NCBI GenBank assembly: GCA_959347315.1 | Contig: OY365814.1 | Coordinates: 2,655,661 to 2,719,660, forward strand | Source: Bimastos eiseni | Taxonomy: Eukaryota > Annelida > Clitellata > Crassiclitellata > Lumbricidae | Direction: 5' to 3' | DNA length: 64,000 bases | In this document: piece by piece, positions 58,001-64,000 of the stretch | How positions within the stretch are numbered: position 1 is the stretch's first letter | How the letters are laid out: each line of letters opens with the position of its first letter | Translations under genes and position numbers: made by a program | Notes under the pieces: model-generated | The model's database searches: none | Told to the model about the DNA's origin: nothing | The model's input: only the letters and a program-made list of their open reading frames with translations

Positions 58001-59702
58001 TGCTCGTCTTCTACCATCACGATCTGCGTCGAAAAAGGCTGAAAATTCACCTTGGCATAAGTCATTTCCACTATTCAATTAATGCTAATAGAAAATTACC
58101 GCCATTTTACACGCCATCATAGATTTTGGATAGTACCACTTGGATATTTCCGGGGATTATTGTACTCATATTCCTATAGCTATCGTGTATAATATTCAGC
58201 TTGGTTTGAGTCATTTCCACAACTAATGTTAATAGAAATTACCGCCATTTTGGACGCCATCTTTGATTATGGAAAATGGTCTAGGAGGATTTTCGGGGAC
58301 TTTTATTATGTTAGTGTTCTCGTATTGTTGGAGCAATCCTAAAAGGTTCAGATTGTTATCAGACTAATGCTCTTTGACTATATTGTATTATATTTACGTA
58401 TTTGTATAGTGCCTCACCCAGTACAACCTAATCAGAGGCGCTCTTCTGAAAAACCCCGTGGGAATAGAAAAGTCTTAAGAATCCGAGCAGAAGCAGAAGC
58501 ACCTCGAGTTAAATAATGTAGAGGACGACCATAGGTAGCCGAAAGAGGACGACGTATAAAGTAATTAAGGACAGAAAGGTAGCGTGGAGCCTGACCAAAA
58601 AATGCTCGGAGGTAAAGAAATGGAACTTAGGAACAGAGATTTTGAGAGAAGCGAGGAAAGCTGGCAATCAGACCGCACCTGCATTTTTAAAGAGGTAACA
58701 AGCGACATATCGAAAGGCCAATTAATAACGAGTTACATTTATCTACGTGTGAGCAAGCCGTAGCATGTACCATTGGCGAATGCGGATCAAAGAACATTAT
58801 ATTATTTGAAAACTACGAAAAAGAGTGAGCTTATTATCATCCACCCCTCGCAGATTGATTGATTCTTTAAGTTAGGCTTATAAGAATTAGTTAAGATCTG
58901 TTTGATGTACGACTGCAACTTGAATATTACTTGATGTTACTTTACACTAGTGTTTTGTTTGCTGCACATTTGAGTTTATTATGTCAGTGCTCACAACGAT
59001 TCATATAGCAAAATACGTCAGTGGGTGGCCCTGTTAGCGGGAGGTAATCCTTTCGGGACTCCCTTTGTAACCCAATTGAGCAACTAAATACTATGCGTAC
59101 ACATGTAAATCGAGTCAGACAGCTTAAATAAGTCGCAGATGATAGAATCTCTGGTTGTAGTTCTGTTTCGTAATTTTCAGTTTGATGATTTTGTTTTGAT
59201 TTGGTTACAATAAAATATTTTCGTTCGTTCGTTCGTATTGTATATACATACATGTAAGTTGAGTCAGACAGCTTAAATAAGTCGCAGATGATAGAAACTC
59301 TGGTTGTAGTTCTGTTTCGTAGTTTTCAGCTTAGCTTCAGTTCTAGTTTTCAGATTTATCGAGTTTTAGTTTCAATTTTATTGAACTGAATTAGAACTTT
59401 TCAGTTAACGCTACCGTTAATAAACAACACTGCTCTATATGTAGGCGTAATAGTGAAATAACGAGTATTCTAGTCATTCTTACTACCTGTCGGAAAAAAA
59501 TCTGCTGGTAGACCTCTGATACAAACATACAGTACGAGCAGACTTATAATTCTATTTACATATTATAAGTACATAAGAATGTGTACATGCATCCCTACCT
59601 ACATACAAGTGAATGTAATGGTGTCATAAATGTTCTACCGGAGTAGGAGTCAGCCTTATTGACAAGAAATCCCATGCAAATAATCAGAAAAACTGATGAC
59701 AT
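35734..59702 (-). CDS. Gene A: CUB-CUB-CUB-Ig-TM receptor with tyrosine-motif tail
   Basis: Joining ten exons (59639-59702, 54851-55023, 49593-49755, 44669-44841, 42296-42458, 41651-41823, 39824-39986, 37671-37997, 36779-36901, 35734-35933) gives 1722 nt, 573 residues plus stop, with no break. All introns are GT-AG. Order: signal peptide 1-21, CUB 22-134, CUB 134-246, CUB 246-358, Ig-like 358-466, membrane helix about 474-497, cytoplasmic tail 498-573. It should sit in the plasma membrane with ligand-binding modules outside and phosphorylatable tyrosines inside. Modules begin and end in phase 1, as in exon-shuffled extracellular proteins. Innate immune or cell-recognition receptor is my inference; the ligand is unknown. 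A tandem paralogue (gene B) follows it. I recognise no named vertebrate orthologue. Confidence 0.8.
35934..36778. other. Gene A intron 9, nothing recognised
   Basis: 845 bp between the TM and tail exons. AT-rich, with no repeat recognised. Confidence 0.5.
36779..36901 (-). CDS. Gene A exon 9: transmembrane helix
   Basis: A 123-nt exon, phase 1 at both ends, with acceptor TTTGTCTTTAAG and donor GTACCA. It codes LEVIILGALFGVAIFIIIIL continuing LLVIVF, then GRKCQHKRNT. The run of about 24 hydrophobic residues followed by a basic stop-transfer segment is a textbook single-pass type I membrane anchor. A nearer acceptor (TTACAG, 16 bases on) would put the helix out of phase, so I prefer the upstream one. 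The plus-strand frame covering this place is a shadow. Confidence 0.85.
36902..37670. other. Gene A intron 8, nothing recognised
   Basis: 769 bp, AT-rich. One TAGGCCTA near 37564. No gene or repeat recognised. Confidence 0.5.
37671..37997 (-). CDS. Gene A exon 8: Ig-like domain
   Basis: A 327-nt exon, phase 1 at both ends, from acceptor TACATTGCAG to donor GTAGGT. Residues 358-466 fit an Ig-like fold: Cys385 in IAFNC, Trp395 in YLPWWTI, then LIIVAPANELHI and AGSYVC with Tyr449 and Cys451, the classic L...G-x-Y-x-C end. A second cysteine pair, Cys409 (NSTCG) and Cys431 (GSCNL), may form an extra disulfide. N-glycosylation sequons (NCT, NYT, NST) are present. The domain sits nearest the membrane. 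The family assignment rests on spacing, not on a search. Confidence 0.75.
37998..39823. other. Gene A intron 7, with an unrecognised repeat-like stretch
   Basis: No exon recognised. The stretch 38130-38700 is less AT-rich than its surroundings and may be an old transposon piece, but I could not name it. Confidence 0.4.
39824..39986 (-). CDS. Gene A exon 7: second half of CUB domain 3
   Basis: A 163-nt exon, phase 0 in and phase 1 out, acceptor CGTAG and donor GTAAGT. It codes ITCASGNAFVSSRYSGSQIP, the fourth cysteine in ISSCNIV, VSFHSDGS and GFSLEYNTTS. It has the same layout as the other CUB second halves. The intron just upstream of it (about 40080-40200) resembles the intron beside the CUB 1 second half (49938-50040), so the module was copied with its flank. 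Confidence 0.87.
40440..40790. repeat. Pyrimidine-rich repeat ending in (CT)n
   Basis: A CT-rich stretch with (CT)n at 40710-40750. Its reverse complement resembles 13930-14220. The Ser/Leu/Pro-rich frame across it on the plus strand is an effect of composition. Confidence 0.5.
40800..41650. other. Remainder of gene A intron 6
   Basis: No gene or repeat recognised. One TAGGCCTA near 41446. Confidence 0.4.
41651..41823 (-). CDS. Gene A exon 6: first half of CUB domain 3
   Basis: A 173-nt exon, phase 1 in and phase 0 out, acceptor TATGCAG and donor GTACGT. It codes DVCSRNFSGSTGIISSSNFS, then the second cysteine in YIDCSSYI and LIITFLAFNYETRCGWLT. The usual SPNYP is SSNFS, and the D-W near the end is G-W with an extra cysteine (TRCGW). 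This third CUB is therefore the most diverged of the three and may have lost calcium-binding residues. Confidence 0.85.
42296..42458 (-). CDS. Gene A exon 5: second half of CUB domain 2
   Basis: A 163-nt exon, phase 0 in and phase 1 out, acceptor ATTATAG and donor GTTAAT (a weak donor). It codes ITCSSGKTFTSPRYSGSQNP, ISSCNLVQVYFHTDG and GFRLNYVITS. Open with no stop in the expected frame. Only 472 bp separate it from the next exon, the shortest intron of the gene. Confidence 0.85.
42940..44570 (-). mobile_element. Antisense L2-like LINE remnant in gene A intron 4
   Basis: On the minus strand the RT end reads MSAKRLNLNSSKTQLIGLGT followed by NHQLLKLNLS (43227-43535 frame), with YADDD-type residues just upstream near 43630 and a G-V-P-Q-G-S type phrase near 43730. 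The tail lies at 42945-43010 (inverted ATATAGCGC). The 5' end is lost in decayed sequence to about 44570. It has the same orientation as gene A. Confidence 0.7.
44669..44841 (-). CDS. Gene A exon 4: first half of CUB domain 2
   Basis: A 173-nt exon, phase 1 in and phase 0 out, acceptor AATACAG and donor GTAAGT. It codes ACENMYFSGVNGTISSPNHP, the second cysteine in YLDCYSYI and ISISFMAFYTQANNDWVL. SPNHP replaces SPNYP. The length equals that of the CUB 1 and CUB 3 first halves. Confidence 0.87.
44860..47440. other. Part of gene A intron 3, little recognised
   Basis: No exon found. A (GA)n run lies at 45345-45361 and one TAGGCCTA near 46584. Frames here have no known domains. Confidence 0.4.
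47442..47569. repeat. Near-perfect hairpin, 58-59-bp arms, 10-bp spacer
   Basis: The left arm (47442-47500, starting TGAATACAACCAAACC) is repeated inverted at 47511-47569 with two substitutions and one single-base gap. The spacer is TAACTAGTTT. Part of the arm (ATAAACTGACTAACTA) recurs at about 47592. The hairpin lies in intron 3 of gene A, so it would be transcribed as a long stem in the pre-mRNA. It may be a young foldback or MITE insertion. Confidence 0.85.
47570..48210. other. Gene A intron 3, AT-rich
   Basis: Short (TA)n tracts near 47610-47645. No other structure recognised. Confidence 0.4.
48215..48450. repeat. Dispersed repeat with a GCCCGGGTA palindrome
   Basis: Contains TAGCTGAATTACCCGGCTTT followed by GCCCGGGTAG, a phrase typical of the ends of certain dispersed elements in many animals, and a G+C-rich stretch near 48360-48390. 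The family cannot be named from this alone. Confidence 0.4.
48990..49130. repeat. (TA)n and (TG)n microsatellite
   Basis: ATATAT runs at 49010-49065 pass into TGTGTGTG-like sequence to 49105. Confidence 0.9.
49213..49545. mobile_element. MITE-like element with GAAGGTTCGATAGTC ends
   Basis: The left end has CGAAGGTTCGATAGTCC (49217-49233). The right end has the inverted phrase in three tandem forms (CTATCGAACCTTT, ATAATCGAACCTTCGG, CTATTGAACCTTCGG) to about 49530. A related phrase occurs alone at 51258-51290. Inside is a set of AGCTTCTA words described with 55371-55600. Confidence 0.5.
49593..49755 (-). CDS. Gene A exon 3: second half of CUB domain 1
   Basis: A 163-nt exon, phase 0 in and phase 1 out, acceptor TTGTAG and donor GTCAGT. 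It codes IECSSGINFTTPRYSGSQIP, the fourth cysteine in IPSCSHV, VTFKTDSS and GFSLAYGIIK. It is nearly identical to the gene B exon at 537-699, including the unusual donor. Third and fourth cysteines are 24 residues apart. Confidence 0.88.
50704..51104. mobile_element. MITE with GGGGCAAGTTGG terminal repeats
   Basis: The left end GGGGGCAAGTTGGTTGC and the right end GCAACCAACTTGCCCC are inverted copies. Each end also has a second GGGGCAAGTTGG-like unit inside. About 400 bp with no transposase. Such ends are seen in non-autonomous DNA transposons. Confidence 0.65.
51105..51890. other. Gene A intron 2, nothing certain
   Basis: Contains a GGACGTTTCATC phrase at about 51510 that also occurs near 50535 and, inverted, in the array at 52805-52930. 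No coding sequence recognised. Confidence 0.35.
51890..53370 (-). mobile_element. Antisense L2/CR1-like RT remnant
   Basis: On the minus strand, the frame 53000-53362 ends a separate RT copy: YVAGSCAWNSLPATIQKIKS and PPFKKQLKLF, the usual C-terminal motif. Around 52340-52530 decayed minus-strand pieces (a C-terminal half of a palm domain and FIHGWM-type residues) show a further fragment. The array at 52805-52930 lies between them. Confidence 0.6.
52805..52930. repeat. Tandem array of a 17-18-bp unit
   Basis: About seven alternating units of the types GATGAAATGTCCTA and GATAAAACTTCCTA. The unit resembles, inverted, the GGACGTTTCATC phrase at 50535 and 51510, so it may be an expanded transposon end. 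Confidence 0.8.
53797..54300. repeat. Direct duplication of about 150 bp, spaced 350 bp
   Basis: 53797-53955 and 54148-54300 are diverged copies sharing TGAGACAGGTTTTT, AACCCAT, GTGTTCC and a GTGNAAATGCAT-like end. On the minus strand both copies are open and give related peptides (LFTRNLRRSLGEHMEHPVDG and LLTRSLHSWLGEHLGHAVNG). This may be coding in origin, perhaps a retroelement, but no domain is recognised. Confidence 0.5.
54851..55023 (-). CDS. Gene A exon 2: first half of CUB domain 1
   Basis: A 173-nt exon, phase 1 in and phase 0 out, acceptor TATACAG and donor GTATGT. It codes VCGYYTLTRPTGTISSPNYP, the second cysteine in STDCYSFI, then VTIVFTAFNTEESYDWVA. This is the most canonical CUB half of the gene (SPNYP, aromatic-rich strand, D-W). 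The matching gene B exon is at 6319-6491; the introns on both sides are similar as well. Confidence 0.9.
55173..55220. repeat. Short inverted repeat, 15-bp arms
   Basis: AAACGATGCCGGCAC (55173-55187) is repeated inverted at 55206-55220 with one mismatch. The loop is 18 bp. In intron 1 of gene A. Confidence 0.7.
55371..55600. repeat. Array of AATCCAGCTTCTATTTT-like units
   Basis: One inverted unit (ATAGAAGTTGGATTG, 55373) is followed by five or six direct units such as AATCCAGCTTCTGGTTCAGC, TTCAACTTCTATTT and AATCCAGCTTCTATTTT, every 30-70 bp. The same word set, also opening with an inverted unit, is at 49313-49435 in intron 2. The outer inverted units may be short terminal repeats of a MITE. 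Confidence 0.55.
55698..56154. mobile_element. MITE with TGGGCCGTCCAT-type terminal repeats
   Basis: The left end TGGGCCGTCCATATGTGACC and the right end GTGACATCATTTATGAACGG with CTCCC are diverged inverted copies over about 25 bp. CTA flanks both sides (55695-55697 and 56155-56157), a possible 3-bp target duplication. About 457 bp, with no coding capacity. Confidence 0.6.
56330..57330 (+). pseudogene. hAT-type transposase C-terminal remnant and element end
   Basis: Around 56690-56880 broken plus-strand frames give CERSFSKLNL, then a basic run, and VAQGIDLDEVIS, which fit the C-terminal dimerisation region of hAT transposases (SxxxERxFS...L followed by an alpha-helical end). The element end is probably at about 57330, where GGTGACACCACGATTTACCG resembles the inverted hAT-like fragment at 16244. 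Stops are frequent; no catalytic region is recognisable. Confidence 0.55.
57350..58070. repeat. CT-rich repeat shared with gene B intron 1
   Basis: Counterpart of 7490-8210. The word order (TTTTATTATTTTAAAACTCGA lead-in, TCATCCACTTCGTC, CACGATCTGC end) is kept although the bases have diverged. Both copies lie in the intron between the signal-peptide exon and CUB 1. Confidence 0.6.
58385..58620 (-). mobile_element. L2/CR1-like LINE 3' tail, antisense
   Basis: The inverted tail TTTGTATAGTGCCTCACCCA and CAGAGGCGCTC recalls the GGGCGCTATA ending seen at 21755. The adjoining 200 bp may be the end of the RT frame but no motif could be confirmed. Confidence 0.5.
59095..59335. repeat. Tandem duplication, about 160-bp period
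   Basis: ACATGTAAATCGAGTCAGAC starting near 59101 recurs as ACATGTAAGTTGAGTCAGAC near 59251; about 85 bp are almost identical (CAGCTTAAATAAGTCGCAGA, TCTGGTTGTAGTTCTGTTTC). Between them is ATAAAATATTTTCGTTCGTT, which looks like a retroelement tail. Confidence 0.7.
59639..59702 (-). CDS. Gene A exon 1: start codon and signal peptide
   Basis: The ATG at 59702 starts 21 codons reading MSSVFLIICMGFLVNKADSY plus S, with the donor GTAGAA in phase 1. The hydrophobic core and small residues near the end fit a signal peptide cut about residue 17-21, just before the first CUB cysteine. The gene B equivalent (15044-15107) is nearly the same. A conserved T-rich tract and AG at 59755-59756, 52 bases upstream of the ATG, suggest the start of this exon at 59754 with a non-coding exon further upstream. 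Confidence 0.85.
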
Positions 59703-59804
59703 CCTCGCAGATTGACCCTTGGCGTTGAACAACTTGTGCAGAGAACCGAACAGTCTGGAAAAAACGAAGATAACAGACACAGATGTAAAATTGCTTTCAT
59801 AGAC

Positions 59805-59822
59805 CTACAGTTATTTTATCAC
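59805..59822 (-). promoter_or_regulatory. Conserved GTGATAAAA word upstream of gene A
   Basis: AGTGTATAGTGATAAAATAA on the minus strand matches TGTATTGTGATAAAACAA upstream of gene B (about 15210-15225). It could be a TATA-like element, or intron sequence if the 5' UTR is spliced as the acceptor-like tract suggests. Weak evidence. Confidence 0.25.
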
Positions 59823-59859
59823 TATACACTGAATCATATCTCATGTTTTAGAGATGCCA

Positions 59860-60300
59860 ATGTTATGATTATTTTTGAGTGACCTACAACTAATTATGCG
59901 CTTAATTACTCTGTGAGCTATTACAGGATTCAGAAAGTTTCTCATCGACTGTGGTGTTCAAATAATGCAGGTAGAGCTGAGCTGATAAGAGCTGATACGA
60001 CTGATGCAATTCAACATGGAGCTAGTGAGGTTTATGACAGACTAGCATATTTTATGAAGCATGAGAACACAATAACAATAATAATGCTACCACTAATTGC
60101 AATAATAATATAATAACTATAATAAAAATGTTAAAAGATGATGTCACGACCAGCATGGTAATATTGAAGAATCTGTGGGCATTTTTAAACTTAAAAAGGA
60201 CTTGCTGCGTATCATTGATCTCACATAGGCCTACTTTTAGTCTGAACTTAAGTTGAACGAAATATTATATAACCGAAACTTGAATTGACATAACTGCAAC
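59860..60300. other. Unassigned upstream region of gene A
   Basis: AT-rich, with one TAGGCCTA near 60226. No gene recognised. Confidence 0.4.
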
Positions 60301-60309
60301 TAAAGTTGT

Positions 60310-60430
60310 CGAGATCTTTTCAACTCTTCATCCACTTCGTCTTCTTCCTACTTCCTCCCCGTCACCTTCACCTTCTTTTTCTCCATTTCCTACTCCATCA
60401 CCACCTCTTCATCTGACAATTCCTTTTTAA
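60310..60430. repeat. Short third copy of the CT-rich repeat
   Basis: AACTCTTCATCCACTTCGTC and the following 100 bp match 57900-58000 in wording. This copy lies upstream of gene A, so the repeat is not confined to intron 1. Confidence 0.55.
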
Positions 60431-61930
60431 TCTTTTTATCACAGATATGTAATAAATACCTCAATATTTTGTTCAGGATTTTATTTTTCCTTCTTTTTTG
60501 CTTAAAAGTGAAACTGTATGCTATTGACAAGAGGTCTTTTATTATGCAAATGCTATTTGACTATGTTAAAAATGGATGCTATTTTTTATACCCGTTGTAT
60601 GCCATTATCCTGTCTGCTGGTAGTCTAATAAAAAATATTCTATCTTACTTATTAAATTGCATGTTATATTTTTAAATATAAAATTCTATTTGCTATATAT
60701 CCCTTGTACCTGCAAGGATTTGATTAAAATTTAACTACGTCACGATCAAAAATAACGTTATCATTTTGTGAAATGCATAGCGAGTACAAGAATTCAAATT
60801 TACAAAAGTACTTTGAATTCATAGCTGGGCAGACACCCATTTGAGTTTCAACTGTCAGCGAGGAATAACTTAATGATGTTAATGCAACAATTGTGTTCTG
60901 ACATAGTGCAATGCATTGTCATGGTCTGTAGCTGGAGGATGCTGGAAAACTGCAATGTCCTGTGAGCATTATCGCATATGACATTCCGTTTTAAAATTCA
61001 TAACTCTTGAAACCAGAGTAGCTCGTTTTGCAAGTTGTTTTATAGTGTTTATAAAACAACTTGCTGTTTACAACGTTTACAGGAAACGAAGATGCCTTGC
61101 GATAAATTGTTACGGATATCGATTGCAGGATGTTGATATCGTGACCAATGACCATATTATACCAAACAAGTTACGGTCTTGACGAAAATCATGTTTGACA
61201 GTTAGCCAGGATAATGACAATTTCACTTTAGATGCGGGAAAGAAAGCGGAAGTCAGAGTGCTTATTGCAGTTCTATTAAAATTGCTGAACACAGATTGTG
61301 TTCAATAAACACCCACTGAAATGGATTACATATTACTCTCCACTCTACAGGTCTGTGTTAAATTCTGAATATAGAACTTTGAAACAGTGTAAAGCTATGA
61401 TTGAGGGAGTTTATAATGGTGATGTTCAGTCTCGGGTGAGGCATTGCAGCTTCGTAGTGCTTATTTTGCTGGCATGGGACTGTTTGCACGCGAAGTTGCA
61501 CGTTTGCAGCCGCAATTGCCAAAGAAATGGACGACGTTTTTTCCGCAGGTGTTTGACATTTGACCCCAAGGTGTCCGACATTTTCTCGTAAACAGTTGTT
61601 CGTATAACAATTCATTACAAAGGTCGTAATAAAACAATTAGGGTTTGGGTTAAGGGTTAGGGTCAGGATTAAAATTATGTTACAAAGAATTATTTTGGGA
61701 AGATCTGTTTACAAAGAATTTACATATAACCGGCTATAGCATGCTTGATTTAAAAAAAGTGATAATTCGCGTTTTGTCTGATTATTTTGCGTTTAGGTAC
61801 ATGTTGGATTTCCCACAGTTAATACAACAGACTCAATTTTCAACGTATGCCCTAGACATCTGTTGATTTTACATAAGATATATTAACAATGTGAACAAAT
61901 TTTCAAAATGTTAAGAGCTGGTTTAGTCTG
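60430..61930. other. Unassigned stretch
   Basis: No domain-bearing frame. A short imperfect inverted repeat (AACTTGTTTTATAGTG... TATAAAACAACTTGC) lies near 61033-61062. Confidence 0.4.
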
Positions 61931-61959
61931 ATCGAGGTAATCGCATTACTTCATCTTCA

Positions 61960-62065
61960 TTTTGCGCCTCTCTTAAAACTGTCCTTTTCAACCGAGGTTT
62001 AGGCCGGGAGTGCCTCTGAGTAGATATCTTGAAGGGGCGCCATATCAAGTATTTTTGATTGATTG
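61960..62065 (+). mobile_element. L2/CR1-like LINE 3' tail
   Basis: GGCCGGGAGTGCCTCTGAGT and GAAGGGGCGCCATATCAAGT followed by GATTGATTGAT. This is the same tail type as at 21740-21785, here with a (GATT)n end. Confidence 0.55.
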
Positions 62066-62274
62066 ATCGAGTACATGAACTCGCCCACAATGCTATGGAA
62101 ATGGAGACAGTGGGGTTTACACGAGTAACGCGATCCTAGATCTGGGATCTGCATCTTTCGAGTTTAGAAACGGGAGGATACATTAGGTCGACATAACCGG
62201 TGCCGATATTTTTCACGCGCTATTATGCCGACGTTTATATATTCGTAACAACAATCAATCAATTAATAAATCAA

Positions 62275-62900
62275 TCAATGTGAACTTAATGTAGCGCCTA
62301 TTCAGTTATCTACTCAGAGTCGCTCCCGGTTTGACTGTGACTGAAAAATACGGGTTTCGATGAAGAGTAAAATGCAGCCGAAGGATTTCTAGGCAAGAGG
62401 CGTATTGAAAAGCCCGATGTTGCATCATAGTGGTCCGGACGATAGGGGCAACCAAGACCCATGGGGCGGAGTTGGTATGCGACACATATCTAAATCCTTT
62501 GTCCATCGGCAAATGCTATTGTCAGTACACTGACGCAGAACTTCCTGAATATCAAATTATGTTTGTTTTAAAGTCGGGCCACCGCCTAAAATAACAAGTG
62601 TTATACGGAATGTTGCAAGGCTGTAAAGATCCGGGTCATCGAAATGTTTCATAGCCATTGGATGTTTTTGTCATTAATTCATTGCGAAAAGTTGTATAGC
62701 GCCCCTTCAAGGTTACTACTCAGGAGCGCTCCCGACTCAACCCCGGCTGAAAAGAAACGTCTTAAGGTTACACTAAAATGCATTTGAATGAACCCTAGGC
62801 ATAAGACAATGGTAGCGTATTCCATGCCATTGGGCCAACAACAGAGAAAGCGCGATGTTGTCTAATAGTAGTTCGCGTGTAAAACAAGTGTTGCTAGCAA
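62275..62900 (-). mobile_element. Two antisense L2/CR1-like LINE 3' ends
   Basis: Inverted tails start at about 62290 (TGTAGCGCCTATTCAG) and 62697 (TATAGCGCCCCTTCAAG), each followed by the GCTCCCG and GGCTGAAAAGAAAC type words of this family and a short decayed RT end. They are two separate insertions in the same orientation. Confidence 0.5.
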
Positions 62901-64000
62901 TGCTGCTTACATAGATTTCTAATTATGATAGCGGACCGATGTTTGTTTTCCGAACATTGTATAAAAAAATCGACGGCTCAATTTATAACAGTAGGTTATG
63001 CAAGTAGTGTGTGCCTTGTGCGAAATATATGTCATTCTAAAATACCCATCAGCTTCTTCTATGTTACACATCGAACCAAAATTACTACTTTGCAAGCTAG
63101 AGACGATAAGCATACCTGATTTTGCAGTGCCTAGGAGTTAATATAAATCTGTCCAAAACTTCAAAACCAGCATTTTTGCGATTTATCTGACAAATTAAAC
63201 AAACTTTTGGCTGACATAAAATTGCATGTATAGAAAAGTAATGTGATGATGTCAAACAATCTGACATCATCAAAAACAAACATTATCTAAAACGGGTTTT
63301 AAACACTATTCAGTTATTTTCTGGGTCACATTGTAGATATCACGATCACTCGCCGCATTGAATTGAGATAGCTTCATTACGCAGTATATAGACGGGGCTA
63401 ATTAATCATTTATAAAGACTAATTTTCAGATTCATGCAAATTTGATCCAATCGAACTAGTTAATTATTGGCTCTCTAAACTAGGCAAGGACGATTCCTGA
63501 ACAAATTGCCGACTTTCTGCTGATACGTCCTTAACCGACCTCTTGCTAACCTCTTGAGCATATCACAAAAGGATTATATGCGAGAACAGTGAACCTTACC
63601 TCTAGAACAAGGAAGTAAAAGTGCACTATTGAAAATTATTTTCACGGTCTAATATCCCGACGTTGAAATAGTCATTGTGTAACCATGTGATGTTCAACTA
63701 ATTATAATAATCTTAGCTACAATACTCTAATTCTGAACATTAATAGCATGTAATCATCATCAACACTGATGACCGTGGCTAGATTATTATTCTGTATTGA
63801 CAATTAAGCCAAGCTCCATATATTACTAACTGTCATTTCGTCTGTCAATCATTTGATCAGTTTTAGCTATTGCAATGCTGATCATTCCCTCGCTGGTCAA
63901 AACTTATACAGCGCCAAACTTTCCGCTGCACGGACGGGCTCCTAGCCTAAGACAGACTATAAGCCCCCAAACTCGGTCGTTCGTTGCTGGCCATGATGGA
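62900..64000. other. Unassigned stretch to window end
   Basis: No gene recognised. Near 63905, TATACAGCGCCAAACTT may be a further decayed inverted LINE tail. Confidence 0.35.

Overview
This window looks like nuclear DNA of a marine invertebrate, most likely an echinoderm or another deuterostome. The reasons are AT-rich sequence with short exons and long introns, very many LINE-type retrotransposon remnants (one with a viral-type 2A motif inside its protein, as reported for sea urchin and lancelet CR1-like elements), CUB-domain exons, and the palindrome TAGGCCTA repeated far above chance. The species cannot be fixed from sequence alone. I saw no rRNA gene, tRNA gene or CRISPR array, and no bacterial-type operon.

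The host genes lie on the minus strand, transcribed right to left. Gene A (59702 down to 35734) can be assembled from ten exons with consistent splice sites and reading phase into a 573-residue type I membrane protein: signal peptide, three CUB domains (each split over two exons by a phase 0 intron), one Ig-like domain, one membrane helix, and a 74-residue tail with several tyrosine motifs, one of which fits the ITIM consensus. Gene B (15107 leftwards, running off the window at position 1) is a tandem paralogue. Its signal-peptide exon and both halves of its first CUB are present and closely match those of gene A; the rest lies outside the window. Intron sequence is also shared, so this is a tandem segmental duplication. 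The most interesting content is this candidate family of CUB/Ig cell-surface receptors with signalling tails.

Layout: 1-15.1 kb holds the start of gene B. Its introns carry an I-clade-like LINE (1.2-5.2 kb), LINE 3' ends, a CT-rich repeat, and a CR1-like LINE (8.8-12.9 kb) interrupted by a solo LTR with clean 5-bp target duplications. A minus-strand fragment at 13.2-13.7 kb may be a capsid-like gene relic. From 15.1 to 35.7 kb is an intergenic region built almost wholly of mobile DNA: a Tc1/mariner copy (19.6-21.0 kb), two R4/Dong-like elements with RT, zinc knuckle and restriction-like endonuclease in opposite orientations next to TAA microsatellites (22.7-25.4 and 25.8-27.5 kb), long tetranucleotide arrays, the CR1-like element with 2A (28.6-31.7 kb) and several antisense L2/CR1 fragments. 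From 35.7 to 59.7 kb is gene A, whose introns contain MITEs, a 59-bp-arm hairpin, L2 antisense fragments, a hAT remnant and tandem repeats. From 59.8 to 64 kb only LINE tails and unrecognised sequence were seen.
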